From Chaetoderma sp. LZ-2023a (lineage: Eukaryota > Mollusca > Caudofoveata > Chaetodermatida > Chaetodermatidae), in contig CM067369.1 of NCBI GenBank assembly GCA_034401795.1, forward strand, positions 189,864,630 to 189,928,629: DNA of 64,000 nt. The letters are read 5' to 3'. This document shows, piece after piece, positions 1 through 12,293 of this stretch (positions within the stretch are counted from its first letter, which is position 1; every line of letters begins with the position of its first letter). A program made the position numbers and the translations under genes. The notes under the pieces were generated by a model that made no database searches, was not told where the DNA came from, and saw nothing but the letters and a program-made list of their open reading frames with translations.

Positions 1-182
1 CGGTTTTTTTCTGAACAGATGACGTCTATGTTTGCTGACCTCTGTTATCTTTTCATGTGCTCAGATGGCCGTGGAATCTTCCCTACTTTGTCGAATGCAC
101 CAAGGACATTGTTACTGTGTTACTGGACGTTTGCAATCTTTTCCAGCATGCTACCTTTCCATTCCCACATATTCTCCCAGTG
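1..182. other. No recognised feature
   Basis: AT-rich sequence with short open frames only. Nothing here could be assigned to a gene or repeat. Confidence 0.4.
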
Positions 183-2930
183 TTATCGAGGCCGGTATAG
201 GCATGAAAACCTGGAAGCCAGTCTTTGGCAAATAGCTTTGTAGACATGTTGCAAATTTACTAACTGTCCCCCCCCCAACGGTTGCATACATGTGTTGTTG
301 TTGAGACTAGGGAATTTCTGCAGAGCTATGACAAATACGGCTGCATCAGGAGACATAATCGGCACCTCATGAGCATGCTGACCAACATGTATAGCATGAG
401 GAATCGGCATAGTATCTGCTTCATCATTATTGTTGGATAGCTGCTTGATATCATGATGGTTCGATTTAGCACTACTTTTGTTGCCCACAACCAAGACAAT
501 GGGATCATGCTTGAATTGGTCAAGTAATTTGTCAGCCGAATAGACAATAATACCATCTTTGTTTTTGCTGTTGGTGAGAAAGCGTTTGAGTGGCATCTTG
601 ATTAGCACTGAATCTGAAATTCCATAGCTGCACCAATGTGTGGCCTCCTTTGGCGACGATTTCGTGTACCTTCTTTGAGCAAATACTCCATATCACATCG
701 ATCAAATACTGTATGGACAATTTCATACTTCCTCGACTTCAAATCAATTAGATGTACATACTGCCTGGATATTTATGCACCTGACTTGATAGTCTGACCT
801 GATATTTCCTGTACAACCGACACAGCATTAATCACAATGGCTCTAGTAATGACTTGTTCATCAACATATTGACTAGTCTTCTACCTTTGATGCCATTTTA
901 CTTTAATCTGTAGAGGGAAAAGGAGAACGATCTGGTGAAAACAAAGATCATGAAAGGCATCAAGATTTGTATTCGTCAATCACTTCCAGTAGATCAATGT
1001 TTGTGTGCGATCGTGCAATGAGTAGCCGTCTTGCAAACAGATCTGTTTTCTTTTAGCTCAACCTCGCTTGTTCTCAGATTCACCGTAACAACTTGGATTC
1101 CATCAGTCAAGTTCAGCAGATTGCGTTTAGTCATTCTTTCCCAGAGATTAGGGGGACCTATGATGCATTCTTCTACAACATTACTATAGAGTTCCATTCC
1201 TCCATTCTCACTGCCCAATATATCATGTTCTATATTCACTGGTATTAGGGCCTTTGTATCAATGTTGATTAGATGATCATTCTCATCAGTAAAAGGGTTA
1301 CACTCAGCAACCACGGCTTCTGTATGTTTTGTTCATGTCACATAACTATGGCATCAGATAGCTCATGACGCTTTGTCCTGTGTTGTTGAGAAATATTTGC
1401 GATACTTTGTAGATCATCTGAGACAAATACACACTGGGGCGAGCAAGAAAAAAATGGGTAGTGCTGCAGGCTTCTGCATTATTCTGCCAAGCACACCTTT
1501 GACATTTATTATCTTATTAACTATGCTCCATATTATGGTCTAGTCATGTCTACCCAAATGACATCTCAACGATGTCAGTTTTAGGAAAGAAATGCCTGCA
1601 CATTCTGTCTAGGGTAGATGTAGTAGCCCATTTGCTTCCCAAGTTGCATAAATGAAAAGAAGTAGAATCATAACCATTTCCATATACCCATGCTTTAAAC
1701 AAGTGAGCAGGTTTTCATGAATTGTATGCAGCTGATATTGTAATTGGTTCTGCTTTCAAGTGTTCTTTTCATATATTTCCTTTGAGAATTTGACGTGTTA
1801 TCAAGGGCCCATATAGATTAGATTCAATCCAAGCCTCGTCAAGTCCACGGCACCCTATAGCTGAACCTACTGCCCTTAGCAGACAGTATGGAATTCACTA
1901 ATGTGAATAACCCACTGGTCATTGCAGTTTGACTCTAGCATGTCGGTTTTTTTATTTTCGAGAGAGCGTGATGTCCAAGGTAATTACCATTTTTCGACCT
2001 GGTCCCACAATTACAGCATCTATGTGATGTGCTTTCTTCAAAACAGTTAGTAATGTCTGCCATTCATGAACTGGTACTGCAATCAGTGGCATGCCATGGG
2101 CAGATGTTTGTGGGTTTGTGTATGTACAATATAGTCATTTGTAAGCTGACCAAGTGGGAGTCACCTGTGACATTGGCGAACCGATCATTTTCCACAAATA
2201 CATCATCCATTTCATTCTTTGCATGCAAATTTGTTTCTGGTATGCTTCTTTGAAATGAGGTGACCCTACGCCAAGCAATGTTATCCATTTGGTTTTCCTG
2301 CAATACCCTTTGTTCTTATGTATTTGAAAGTCATATTTTGTGTTATTTGCTGGCGTTGTTTGCCCTATGATGCTGCATGGTAGCAGCTCCTTGATGGCCG
2401 AAATAACATTTGTTAATGATTTATCTTTAGCTTGGGGCAATAGTTATTTTCCTTTGATATGTTGGGTTATCTGGTATTCTCTATTGGAATATTACTAAGA
2501 ATATTGCATGCAGTATTCTCTCCATTAAGTGCCCTCGTTGAAACCCCATTGTCTGCTGCAAAAGAATATGTATCGTCCATGAACAATGGACGTCGAATTG
2601 TGCACACCATCAGTTTGCCTCGTCTGCTGAATGACTGCATTAGCTAGTTGTGTTTCTGCATGAAGTACACGCTGATAGTTAATGCAGTATTCAAGTTTAT
2701 GTAACAAATTAACATTAGTCTTGCTTCTTGTAGCCTGGTGTATTCCCATTCCAAGTCCAAAGGATTTTTAATTGGATGGTGAAAACCTATACAATCCTGC
2801 TTAGGTGCATAGGTCACCTGCCGACTAGATTTATGTTTGTACATTATATTCTGGGCAATAATTATTGTTTTTGATTGGACAGATATTTCTCTTCTTTCAT
2901 TTTTAAGTGTCGTTGTTAATCCCACAATTA
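183..2930 (-). pseudogene. Relic of a multicopy protein family of unknown function
   Basis: Separated minus-strand stretches read, from high to low coordinate, like successive parts of one large protein family that I recall as highly multiplied in mollusc and cnidarian genomes. About 2644-2925 holds 'ISVQSKTIIIAQNIMYKHKS'. About 2525-2749 holds 'HQATRSKTNVNLL' and 'QLANAVIQQTRQTDGV'. About 1960-2110 holds 'MPLIAVPVHEWQTLLTVLKK' and 'VIVGPGRKMVITLDI'. About 994-1314 holds 'NPFTDENDHLINIDTK'. About 183-608 holds 'DEADTMPIPHAIHVGQ' and 'VPIMSPDAAVFVIALQ'. The parts keep the family order but fall in different frames with stops between them, so this is a decayed copy. Whether the parent family is a host gene or carried by a transposon is not known to me. 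It lies downstream of the last RAD54L exon, in the same orientation, and is not part of that gene. Confidence 0.6.
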
Positions 2931-3429
2931 TCCATCGTAGTCCAGGCCGTTAAGAGGTTTAGGTACATTATCATATTTTAAAAACCAATGAACCTTCAAA
3001 TGTCAGTTGTCAGTTACAGATGTAAAATTTATCACAGATGAACAATTACGAATCGAAAAAATGTTGTTTAGAGTAAATGAGTTTTAAAGTAGGATGCTTA
3101 TGTGATCGGTGAGATGAATATGAACAAGTTAATCAATAGCAATTCGAGGATTCGTTACCTTTCATTTGATATGCTACCAAACTAGGTTCTTATAATTTTA
3201 AAATATTTCCGAATGTAAAAACTGGTCATTGGGGGTGGGGGTGGAATGGGGGTCATTATATTAAATGACCTCTAAATGACTTTCAAAGTCCCAGAAAAAA
3301 TGGCAACATCATTTTTCTGATTAATCGTTCTATGACAAATACGTTTATGTATAAAACCAAAAATTAACATTAAAGTTCCACTGGACTTTATTTCGCTACA
3401 TTGGACCCTACAATAATATGTCACTGTCT
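2931..3429. other. AT-rich intergenic stretch
   Basis: No coding, RNA or repeat feature recognised apart from a short G-rich run near 3230-3252. Confidence 0.35.
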
Positions 3430-3990
3430 GCAACATATCTTCTGAATGCAAGAGACTAGAATCACCAAATTTGGCACAACTGTTCATAACATGACTGGCC
3501 ACAGCTTACAGATAAATGTTTGTTTTCAGTCAAAAGGTCAAATATCTTAGGTCAAAGGGTCACTAAGTGCATGTTGGAATAAACATTTTGCCCATACCTC
3601 TGGAATGCAAATTAAGGTATACATAAATTAGTATACCCATTGATGGTGTGGCTGGCAAGGTCAATACGGCAAATATCTCGGACACAGGGTCACTAAGTGC
3701 ATAAGGGAATACACGTTTCTGGTCATCTCTCTGGAACGCAAGAATGTAGTTGCCAAATATGGTACATACAATTATATTGTGGCTGGGTAGTGTGAATTTC
3801 AGGTCCAAGGGTTAAATATATATATCTAGATAACTGGGTTGCTACATTTTGGCCATTTATCAGGAATGTAAGGATGTAGTCATCAAATTTGTTACATCCA
3901 TTCAAATTGTGGAAGGTTAGAAGTATGTTGAGTTTCAATTAAACGGGTAAATATCTCTGTCTTGAGGTCACTAAGTGCATTGGCAAAAAA
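3430..3990. repeat. Degenerate tandem repeat, unit about 150 bp, about four copies
   Basis: The phrases 'GGTCACTAAGTGCAT', 'CTCTGGAATGCAA' and 'ATCACCAAATTTGGCACA' recur in the same order at intervals of roughly 150 bp, with heavy divergence between units. The same unit occurs again at 22180-22760 in the same orientation, so it is a dispersed tandem family rather than a local duplication. The small open frames here follow the repeat and show no protein similarity. Confidence 0.65.
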
Positions 3991-4033
3991 GAGAGCAAAG
4001 GTGCGAGTCAGCACCTCCACGTTACCTAGTTAA

Positions 4034-4253
4034 CGCTTTAACACTCATATCAGCCAAAAATGGTTTCTGTAGTGGTCTTAAGAAATGTCAATTTATTGGC
4101 CAAAAGAAGACTATTTTTTAGCACTGGAATGACTGGCTCGTTTAGCGAGCCAGTCATTCCAGTGGTACATTTTCAAAAATAATCTCAGTCTGCAAGTGGA
4201 CATTTTCTATGAGAAAATATAAATTTTTTGGAATAAATTCAAGGTTTAAAGGG
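4034..4253. mobile_element. TTAA-MITE copy (piggyBac-like ends)
   Basis: A long near-perfect palindrome centred on 'GGCTCGTTTAGCGAGCC', flanked by TTAA at 4030-4033 and 4254-4257. The right end AAAGGG next to TTAA matches the family type copy at 42935-43144. It carries no coding capacity. Confidence 0.75.
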
Positions 4254-4390
4254 TTAACAATATTATACAGTGCATTTGAAACATATTAATTTTATAGCAG
4301 CGATGTTACCACTGCCAACTTCGTGTTATTTCTGTGCTTTGACTATTACTAAATAATAATAATAAAATATTTCATTTTCTAAAAACAAAC

Positions 4391-4409
4391 TTTTATTTAT
4401 TTTATTTTT
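4391..4409 (-). promoter_or_regulatory. Candidate polyadenylation signals of RAD54L
   Basis: On the minus strand this run reads as overlapping AATAAA hexamers about 70-90 nt past the RAD54L stop codon at 4480-4482, a usual place for a short 3' UTR. The region is AT-rich, so the hexamers could be chance; transcript ends would decide. Confidence 0.35.
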
Positions 4410-4479
4410 GGCCCACTTTCCATGGAATGGTCCTTTGTGACTCTCATGTAAGAGTAGTTATAATAAATAATATTTGTTA

Positions 4480-4681
4480 TCATACAGTCTTTCTTTGCTC
4501 CTCGTGTGAGCAATGATGAAACACAAATGTGACCCCAGAATCCCATGCAGCCTTCAGTACTGGATCAACAATTCCGCGTTTATCAGAGCAGTGATGCCAC
4601 AGAGTGAGGTCAGAGGAACAGTCTGTATCAGGAGGCGGGGGTCGGACCTGGATGCGATTGACACAGCGGCGGCAATTGAAC
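4480..4681 (-). CDS. RAD54L: RAD54L last exon (C-terminus and stop)
   Basis: The terminal coding exon begins after an AG acceptor (4682-4683). Its first base completes the lysine codon split with the exon at 13959-14122 (AA|G). It encodes 'FNCRRCVN', then a proline-rich linker, 'WHHCSDK', and the end '[11 protein letters not shown]' followed by RKTV and a TGA at 4480-4482. The animal RAD54L C-terminus has the same CRRCVN motif and an 'HEEQR' ending. This separates it from RAD54B and other SNF2 proteins. The exon is 202 nt with no internal stop. In known RAD54 this tail lies after the helicase C lobe. The preceding intron of 9.3 kb contains DIRS element A. Confidence 0.93.
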
Positions 4682-4934
4682 CTAGCAAGAATAAAATATT
4701 ACCCTGATAAAGATAAGTCAGAAATATAAAACAAGCAAAACAGAAATTACAGGGATATACATCGCACACCTGAAACATCAGTATTTGCATTATAGACTAG
4801 GAAAATTAGATTCCAAATCTGAACATTTTGGTGGGAGATGCAACGGTTTGGCCTGAATTGCAGAGGATTTGGACTAAATCTAACAGACTGTGACAGAAAT
4901 GTTGAAATTTGGGTTGGTTATTGCCTTACTGTTC

Positions 4935-5290
4935 AAACGTTTCATTATGTATGATTACTGTATTATGTGGCTGTAGTAGTAGAGCTGCAATCAGTCCTTC
5001 TTTGCTTTTGTCCACTGTGTCTTGTCCTCAGCCCAAATCTGTAGCTTCCTCAGGTCCATTCTTGACTTCAGTGTACCGAGTCCTGCTTTCTTGAGGTCAC
5101 CTCGTAGCATGCTTAGCAGATTTATGCAATAACGTCCTCTCCTTGCTTTGTATTTGCTGGCTCCGAATAGGGCGAATCACAAGGCTCTCTGTGCTAGTGT
5201 CTCTTCTAGCGTCCTTAGCACATGGCCAAACATGTTTAATTAGTTGCTGATCAATCGGCCAAGCGGGTTTGAAGAATATTATTAACGCTT
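4935..5290 (-). pseudogene. LINE reverse-transcriptase C-terminal tail
   Basis: Read on the minus strand this gives 'MFGHVLRTLEETLAQRAL', then 'INLLSMLRGDLKKAGLG' and 'WAEDKTQWTKAK' before a stop. This is the typical end of a non-LTR retrotransposon ORF2 (FGHVLR, then a basic stretch, then a D-L-x-x-L segment). An in-frame stop sits after 'QRAL'. A second copy of the same 3' end lies at 47816-48430. Both are 5'-truncated, as expected of target-primed insertion. The clade (RTE, Nimb or similar) cannot be fixed from this piece. Confidence 0.7.
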
Positions 5291-5340
5291 TCACAGACAA
5301 AACATGGAAAAAGTATATTCTTTATGATATAAAACGTCTT

Positions 5341-5433
5341 CTGTTGAATACTTCAAAATTAATTTGACCTCAAACCGTTGCTGCTTAAGTCAACAGTGGC
5401 TTCCAGTCAAATTAATTTCAAAATATTCAACAG
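5341..5433. mobile_element. Short palindromic MITE (ATTTGAC family)
   Basis: Starts CTGTTGAATA and ends ATATTCAACAG, with inner arms AAAATTAATTTGAC and GTCAAATTAATTTC around a short spacer. The same inverted arms recur at least a dozen times in the window, alone or inside the composite repeat described at 21581-21990. Confidence 0.65.
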
Positions 5434-6099
5434 TTTTCCTTTATGGTTGCCTTGAGAATGACATATTGGGGAATTCATCAATGAAAGGGTTTATAGTGTA
5501 CTATGTCAGATTCTAAAACGATTTTAAAACATTGTTATAAAGCAATCTCTTTGTAAATATTTGTCCAGAATGCGGTGGAGAATTTGTAAACAATGGTTTC
5601 ATTTGCTAAAACTATGAGCTTTGTCCAGCAAATTGTGCAAATGGTGGCATGTCGCACATACTATTTTCATTGCTGGCATCGACCATATTGGATAAATGCT
5701 CATAACAAGCCCCCCATCCCTCTCCCGACGTTATAAGAATCTTTTTTCAGTCATAGTAACTTTTTCACCAGTTCTATACATAGATACATGTATAGATATT
5801 TGTAAACATAAATAATAATATATTACCACATGTCAGTCTGTCCAGTGAGATAAAGCAAACAATCAACAGGACGAAGAATCACAAAACTTGAGTGGTAGCT
5901 CACTGCTTGGGCTCCAAAAGGACATTGAATTTTGTGTTCAAACTGTCAGAAAACACTGGGTGAGTGAGACATGGAAATCTGGCAAAAATGTGTTTATATT
6001 GCTGTGCATAATCCAGATCAATGGAGATTCTTACTATTATTGAACTATTACAGAGTTAAAGATCTCATAGGCCTAAATTAAGCAGTTAGGTAGCTTTAG
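5434..6099. other. No recognised feature
   Basis: Intronic AT-rich sequence of RAD54L. No open frame with protein similarity and no clear repeat boundaries were seen. Confidence 0.35.
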
Positions 6100-6360
6100 T
6101 AAAACCCAACAGCAACAGCTCTCAGCAACATTATTTTCAAAATGGACATTTAAAAATAATTCTGGATCTACTGGAGTAATCTTCTCCAGACATGGGTGTA
6201 TGTTTGTGTGTGGAGTCACAAAGACATCAGCAGCTTTCAGCAACATTGTTTTCATGATGGACACTTTTGGCACATTTTTCAATAACTTGTTGTACTGGAG
6301 CTATCTTCTCCGAACATAGGTGGATGTTTGCCCATGAGATTCCAAAGATGTGTACAAATG
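6100..6360. repeat. Two-copy direct repeat, unit about 125 bp
   Basis: 'CAGCAACATT' followed by 'TTTTCA' and a block with 'TACTGGAG', 'ATCTTCTCC' and 'GGATGTTTG'-like words occurs twice in tandem (about 6105-6228 and 6229-6360), with diverged copies. It abuts the left end of DIRS element A but does not belong to it. Confidence 0.5.
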
Positions 6361-6388
6361 TTGGTGCTAAAATCTAAAACGCAATAGC

Positions 6389-6585
6389 ATCAAAAAAGCA
6401 TCCGCTTTTGTTTCTACGAGAATTCTTAATACTTACCAGATGTACTATTATGATAATGTCTATTATCTAGTCTAGCTCAAAATAAACAATTAAAACTCCG
6501 CACTCTCCAGGTCCTGCCCATACTGTGTCCGGGAATACCATAGCCGCAGGTACCGAGTCAATTCCCAATCACAGTCAGATTCGTC
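6389..6585. repeat. DIRS A left inverted terminal repeat
   Basis: Inverted match to 12892-13063, including the block that starts AATACTTACCAGATGTACTA and ends CAGATTCGTC. The outermost about 40 bases are matched only in the ICR, as usual in DIRS. Confidence 0.85.
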
Positions 6586-6654
6586 TTATATTTGCCTTGG
6601 CAAACTGCGAAAGCAGCTCAGCCTCACCTCAGCGGGGCGGCTGAGGCTGGGCCA

Positions 6655-6753
6655 TAGTACATCTGGTAAGTATTAAGAATTCTCGTAGAAACAAAAGCGG
6701 ATGCTTTTTTGATTCTACTTCGAATAATACTTACCAGATGTACTATTATGATA
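6655..6753. repeat. DIRS A internal complementary region (ICR)
   Basis: Inverted motifs 'CATCTGGTAAGTATT' and 'AATACTTACCAGATG' flank a spacer whose left half is complementary to the left end of the element and whose right half is complementary to the right end. The junction carries the hairpin arms AAAAGC and GCTTTT around GGAT. In the known DIRS mechanism such a region templates circle closure before recombinase-mediated integration. Confidence 0.85.
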
Positions 6754-7359
6754 AACTCCGGATTTCAACAGCCAGGAAATGCCGGTGGGAGGAGGTGAGG
6801 CTCGAACCAGCACTCATCAACCATCCAACAGAGAAGGTTGTGAAGAGACTAAAACCCTGGCATACGCTTGGGTTCTGCTATCTGACTCATAGAGTGCTAA
6901 ACTTCCATGGTCTAGACCGCGCTCCCCCCCCTCTTTTGTCCGCACAAAACCAGAGGGATGTCCATGGGGATGCAACACCCACCAGACCCGTGTCAGCCCC
7001 AAGTCTCAGCTAGGGCAGTCCAGTAGAGTGCAAAGAAGCTACTACAACTTCTAATGTTGAATAAATATCAGTATATCAATTAGATTTTCAAATTGGAATG
7101 AGTCTAATGTCTGTTTGATAGGATAAGTATACTCTTGTACCAGACTATTTACCTAAGCAGTCTGGTATTTCGACTGTAAGTAAATATATTTATAGTCACT
7201 TAATTAATGTAAACACTCACCATTTTGAGTGCTTGATCTTTTCTTGTTCATCACAGGAGCTCGGCCCAATCCACGGTCGTACCCAAGTCATGTGCATAGC
7301 CATTGTTCAGTGTAAGCGGAAGACTTTGTGATGTGTGCGAAGTAGTGGTCGGATGTGGC

Positions 7360-8619
7360 TTAGTTAAGATTCGATAAATTGGCGACGGCTACCAGATTAA
7401 GTGCACTGGAGATGTCGCGAAGGTAGAAATCAGTGAATGACGACTCGGCATGCCATTGTGCTACAGACATCACCTCCTCTAATGAGACACCCGTATAAAG
7501 GGCCGATGCTGCTGCTAGTGCTCGGACCTGATGGGCATTCGCACGATCAATTTGCTTTCCTGTAGTGATTTTGTGCGACATCTGAATAGCGTCAACTATC
7601 CAACGAGAAATAGTATCTTTCGAGGCGCGTAAATGAGGAGCTTTGAGACATAACCACAGACATTTCGAGTCATCTCTCCACTCCTCAGTACGTTTCTTCT
7701 ACATTTTCAGACATCTGACAGGACACCAAGTAGAAGAGTTTGGGTCATGTCTAGTTAAACTTGGCAAATTGATCGGCTGTCCTGGATATTTAAGTGACTG
7801 ATTCTTTGCCAGGAAACAAAGACGTGGAAGTAGTCTTAAACCTTCACCAGTGATGACAAAACGGTCTTGTTCGGCAGAAAGCGCATGAATCTCGCTTCTC
7901 CTTCTCACTGATGCTGCTGCAACCAAGAAAACTGATTTAATAGTTAACAGTTTAATATCTATAGATCTAATGGGTTCAAAGGGAGCATGCCCTAAAACCT
8001 GTAGTACAAGAGATAGATTCCATGCTGGGATAAGAATTGGCTGTCTAGGTCGCAGATTGCTCATTCCTTTAATAACTTCATTCAAGGCGTCATTCTCCAC
8101 TCCTTCAATGGCGAGACTGGGCATGACTGAAGCTAATGCAGACTTATATGTTGATAGGGTTGAAGGTACAAGTTTGTCAACTTCGTATAAATGACAGATA
8201 AAATCTGCTACGTGTTGAACAGATGCAGAAAAGGGATTGATATCTCTTCCCTTACACCACTCTGCAAATTTGTTGATTCTATAATCATATGTTTTCGTGG
8301 TTGAACCTCTTCTGGCTGAAGCAACAAACTTCGCTGCTAGCTCAGAAAAGCCACCCTCAATTGCACGCTGCTTGACAACATCCATGCAGTCAATCTGAAC
8401 ATTTCTGGTCTGTTGTGGAGGTACAGACCCTTGTTCTGAGAGATTAGATCTCTTCCGTCTGGCAGAGAGATTGGATTGCAGACCAGAAGGTCCAGCAGAT
8501 CCGTAAACCATGATCGGCCTGGCCAATAAGGGGCGATCAGTAGCACTTGGCACATTCCCTCTTATCTTTGCCAGAACTTTTGGGATGAGAATTGTTGGAG
8601 GATACGCATACGCGTACAT
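7360..8619 (-). pseudogene. DIRS A tyrosine-recombinase region (fossil)
   Basis: Contains the tyrosine-recombinase signature blocks in order: 'ARRGSTTKTYDYRINKFAEW' (N-terminal arm-binding part), 'RRRSEIHAL' (first catalytic Arg), 'HQVRALAAASALYTG' (His-x-x-Arg) and 'FTDFYLRD' (the tyrosine). Belongs to element A; broken. Confidence 0.8.
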
Positions 8620-10330
8620 TCCCTTTCAACTTATCGCCAGTGCGTCTACTGCTAGAGCTAGTGGGTCTGGGATCGGTGACACGTAAGTGACCATCTTTGC
8701 GTTTTGATTCATCGCAAACAGGTCGACATTTGGCTTGCCCCATTGCTTGAATAGAACCTCCGCTACCGACTGGTTGAGCTGCCATTCCGTCGGACGACAA
8801 ACCGTCCTTCGACTGAGAGCAACCTTTCCTCTCTTGGCACCACAGCAGAAGGTTCCAAATCATCATACACAACTCTGGTGATCTCGTCCCGCCCTGGCGG
8901 TTCAAATAAGACACCACTGTTGAGTTTTCTGTCCTTATTAGGACAATCCTGTCTTGAATTAGACTCTCGAACTTTCGAAGTGCCAATACCACCGCTAATA
9001 GTTCGAGCACATTGATATGTTTCTGCGCATTGTTCCGATCCCATTCCCCTGACACAGACTGATCGTCCAATACTGCTCCCCAACCAGTCGACGATGCATC
9101 CGTGAAGATGGACATCTGAGGTTGAGGAGGTTGTAGAGGAACACCTCGCAGGAGATTCTGTTCCGATAACCACCATTGAAGATGGAATATCAATGGTTCT
9201 TTTACTGGAATTCTCAGAGATAACGGATCCATTTTCCGAGACCAGAATGACATTAGATACATCTGAATCGGCCTGCGCCTGACTGCCGCATAAGGAACCA
9301 CTTTCTCCAGAGACACTAGTAAACCTAGTATTCTGAGAAATTGGCACGCTGTCAGATAGGCTCCTAGAGAAACCGACTCCAGAACTGCAATCAGGCTCTT
9401 GACTCTGCTTTCCGCCGGAAAAGCTACGCCGTCCCCAAGATTGAAAAATATTCCCAGATAAACAAACTCCTGGGATGGAGTCAATTCTGATTTCTCTAGA
9501 TTCACAATCCATTCTAGATTCTTTAGTAAGGCTAGGACTACCTGAAGATTGTTGCGCAGAGTGACAGGATTCCCCACCTTCAGCAGTCAGTCGTCTATGT
9601 AAGTATGAACAGCTATGTTTCTCCTGCGAAGATAAAAAGTCATGGCGAGGACCACTTTGGTGAAGACCCTCGGTGCTGTGGTCAAGCCGAACGGCAGCCC
9701 ATTGAATTCCCAAACATTGTCTTGGAACGCAAAGCGAAGGTATTTCTGAAAAGGGATTGCCATTGGAATAATAAAATATGCATCCTTCAGATCTATCGAC
9801 ACTGCCCACATGCCTTTTCTCAACCCCGACATCACAGCCGCTACAGTCTCCATCTGAAATTTTGGTGACAGAATAAACTTGTTTAATGGTTTGAGATTGA
9901 GAATCGGTCTCCACCCTCCGGTGCGTTTCGGAACGAGGAACATCATCGAATAGAAGCCTAGGGATGACTGATTGCGGACTAAGTGAATCGCATTCTTCCG
10001 CTGAAGATCTTCGATTTCTGAGCAAATGGCATCTAGACGATCGGATTCCCTTGGAACGGGAGTCCACACTGGAGTCGATGTTAACGGAACTAACGATTGA
10101 CGGATGAGCCAGTCCAGTTCGTAGCCGTTTCTTAACCACTGACAGACTAAACAATCTTGCACGACCTGTTCCCACTGGTTTGAGAACAGTTGAAGTCTGC
10201 CTCCGACGGAAGGAATCTGCACACAACTCGCGATCGATATTGCACGAGACAACGTTAATTCGCCTAGGTGAAGATCCTCGACTCCCCTCGTTCCTGGTGA
10301 TACCGGAGTGGATCCCGCCGGAAACCCGTC
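8620..10330 (-). pseudogene. DIRS A reverse transcriptase and RNase H region (fossil)
   Basis: RT blocks 'RTGGWRPILNLKPLNKF', 'SIDLKDAYF', 'GLPFGLTTAPRVFTK' and 'TYIDD' are followed by RNase H blocks 'SIFTDASSTGWGAVLDD' and 'INVLELLAVVLAL'. This order and the following tyrosine recombinase are those of DIRS. Belongs to element A; broken. Another frame over the same stretch is open for about 1.46 kb (8763-10226). Confidence 0.85.
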
Positions 10331-12293
10331 AGGACCATCCCCCACCCCGTGGTTTCTTGGAAAACGACGGTCCGGAACCACCACCACGGCTATCCTTACG
10401 GTAGCCGCCGCGACCCGAACCGCCACCCTTCCTATCCTCCTCATACAGCCTCTTATTAGAGGACTTGTATGAGGAAGAACGACCAGGACCGTGCGTACCG
10501 GATGCCCGATGGGTATCACGGCCAGAAGGATGGAAGGGCGGTCTTTGGCGCTGCCTCTGCTGCTCCTGTCGGTGCTGCTTATAGGACTGCTGCGGCTAAT
10601 TCTTTTTCGTCGACTTCCACGACTTGCCAACTACTTCTTGTTCCGCAACCATTGATGCGACCTTGGATAAGGCGTGCCGTGCCGAGCCGCCGAACAAGCC
10701 TGGACCTATGAATGGCGCGGAAGACAACGCAGCCTTCATTTCAGGTCCTGGTTCTACAAAATCGAGAACCATTCTCCGTCGCTCAGCCAATGATCTCGTG
10801 ATCACCCTGGCCAGGCATCTTGAGATATGCGCATGGTGTCCCGGACAACTCCGGGAGCAGCCTCCGGCACTACCCCACCTTACGCCACGCAGGTCAGCAT
10901 ACCCTGCAGGACGGTACAGCCGTGCGAAAGCGCCACCATGGCAGCTCTCGCCGCATCCTCAATGAGGGTCAACTCATTGAATGGATCTTTATTTGACTGC
11001 GAAACTAATGGATGGGAATGTCCCTTAGCTTTGCCAGCCAATGGCCTATTCAGTGCCTCTCTCTCCCCGACGGAAAGCCATGGGACTCAGGCATACTGAT
11101 GGTAGGCCTGCTCCGGAAAGCAGACCCTACGCCTAATCCCTTTCAGGGCCTTTGGAAGCGTAAAGTCTGGTTGGACCATACGATACGCCACCACCTCCAA
11201 CATGTCAGAGGTCAACGTATCCAAAGGCAGAGCAGGCATGGCAGAAGAGCCACTGGACAGAGCACTAGCCGCTCGCTCTGACATCTGCTCCATTGCCGGA
11301 TCGTGCGGAGATCATTGATCCGATGCCAACCCGAGACGGCCGGACAGATTCAGCCTCGGTGGAAAAGGATGACTGCCGTTCTCATCTTCTTTCTCGCCCT
11401 TGGACGAGACAGACACCAACGATCCATGCCGAGGACTGCGAACTTGCTTACTAGTGTAAACAACACCCACAGACTGTGCACTTGCGGATCCAGTATCAAA
11501 CGATTCGCCGGACACGGACTCACTGAAATCCATCGGCTCCAGCACGGGAGCCGGGACCACAGCCGCATTAAACACGGTAGCCGACGGAAATCCGATAGGA
11601 CCCGTAACTACCGGCGCCGGGATGCCGTCAGAAGCCATCAAACACGACTCCAACGGCAGCACGGGCTGAACAAAATCCGGATGGAAGATGCCCGACGGAA
11701 CGTCAACATCACCACCCGGCTGGCAAACCCGTACATAACCCGAAGGAGAACCTTGGGATGTACTAGGTACACGCATCGCGGAAAGATCCGGCATGCCGGA
11801 ATCCTCCATGAGCAAAAGCTCCTCCTCCTCTGCCGTCGGCTCTTGAGCCAACGCAACAGGAGGTACAGGTGCAACACCCTCCGCAGCACTGGCCAGACCA
11901 CCGAAAGGTAGTCCTGCACCAGACCGCACCAGACTGCATCGACGGGATCGTGGATTGCAGGGACTCAAACACGGCTTTAAAATGGGACGCCCATACATCC
12001 AAGCCTCTGTTGGACACCTGATCTGCCTTGGCTGCCTTGTCCTTCGCGATTCTGTCCAGTCGCGCACACCGATCACGGTCGAACTCCGCCACTAACTCTG
12101 ACGACCACTTCACACAAACATTGCAAGGCCTCCCAACCTTGCACTTCGCGCAAGCTACGCAGTGGTGACCAGCAAATCTGCGCTTCATGAACCGATTGCA
12201 TTTTCTGCACAAAGTGTCCAGGCCATTAGCCTTCTGCGAACACAAAGCAAGAATTAAAACGCTGCCCATGACATACATGACGAGCAAACGCAC
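10331..12293 (-). pseudogene. DIRS A Gag-like region (fossil)
   Basis: The upstream coding part of element A starts with a Cys/His module (C-x2-C-x10-H-x-C-x2-C-x2-C-x5-C-x2-C-x2-W) shared with elements B, C and E. Pro/Ala/Ser-rich sequence and a block matching the B Gag ('FVEPGPEMKAAL', 'GPGLFGG') follow. Broken. The numerous plus-strand open frames here are mirror images of this GC-richer coding. Confidence 0.7.

Noticed and set aside
11303-11911. 202-codon plus-strand open frame
   Set aside because: It lies antisense to the DIRS A Gag-like region and has the composition of a mirror frame; no protein match.
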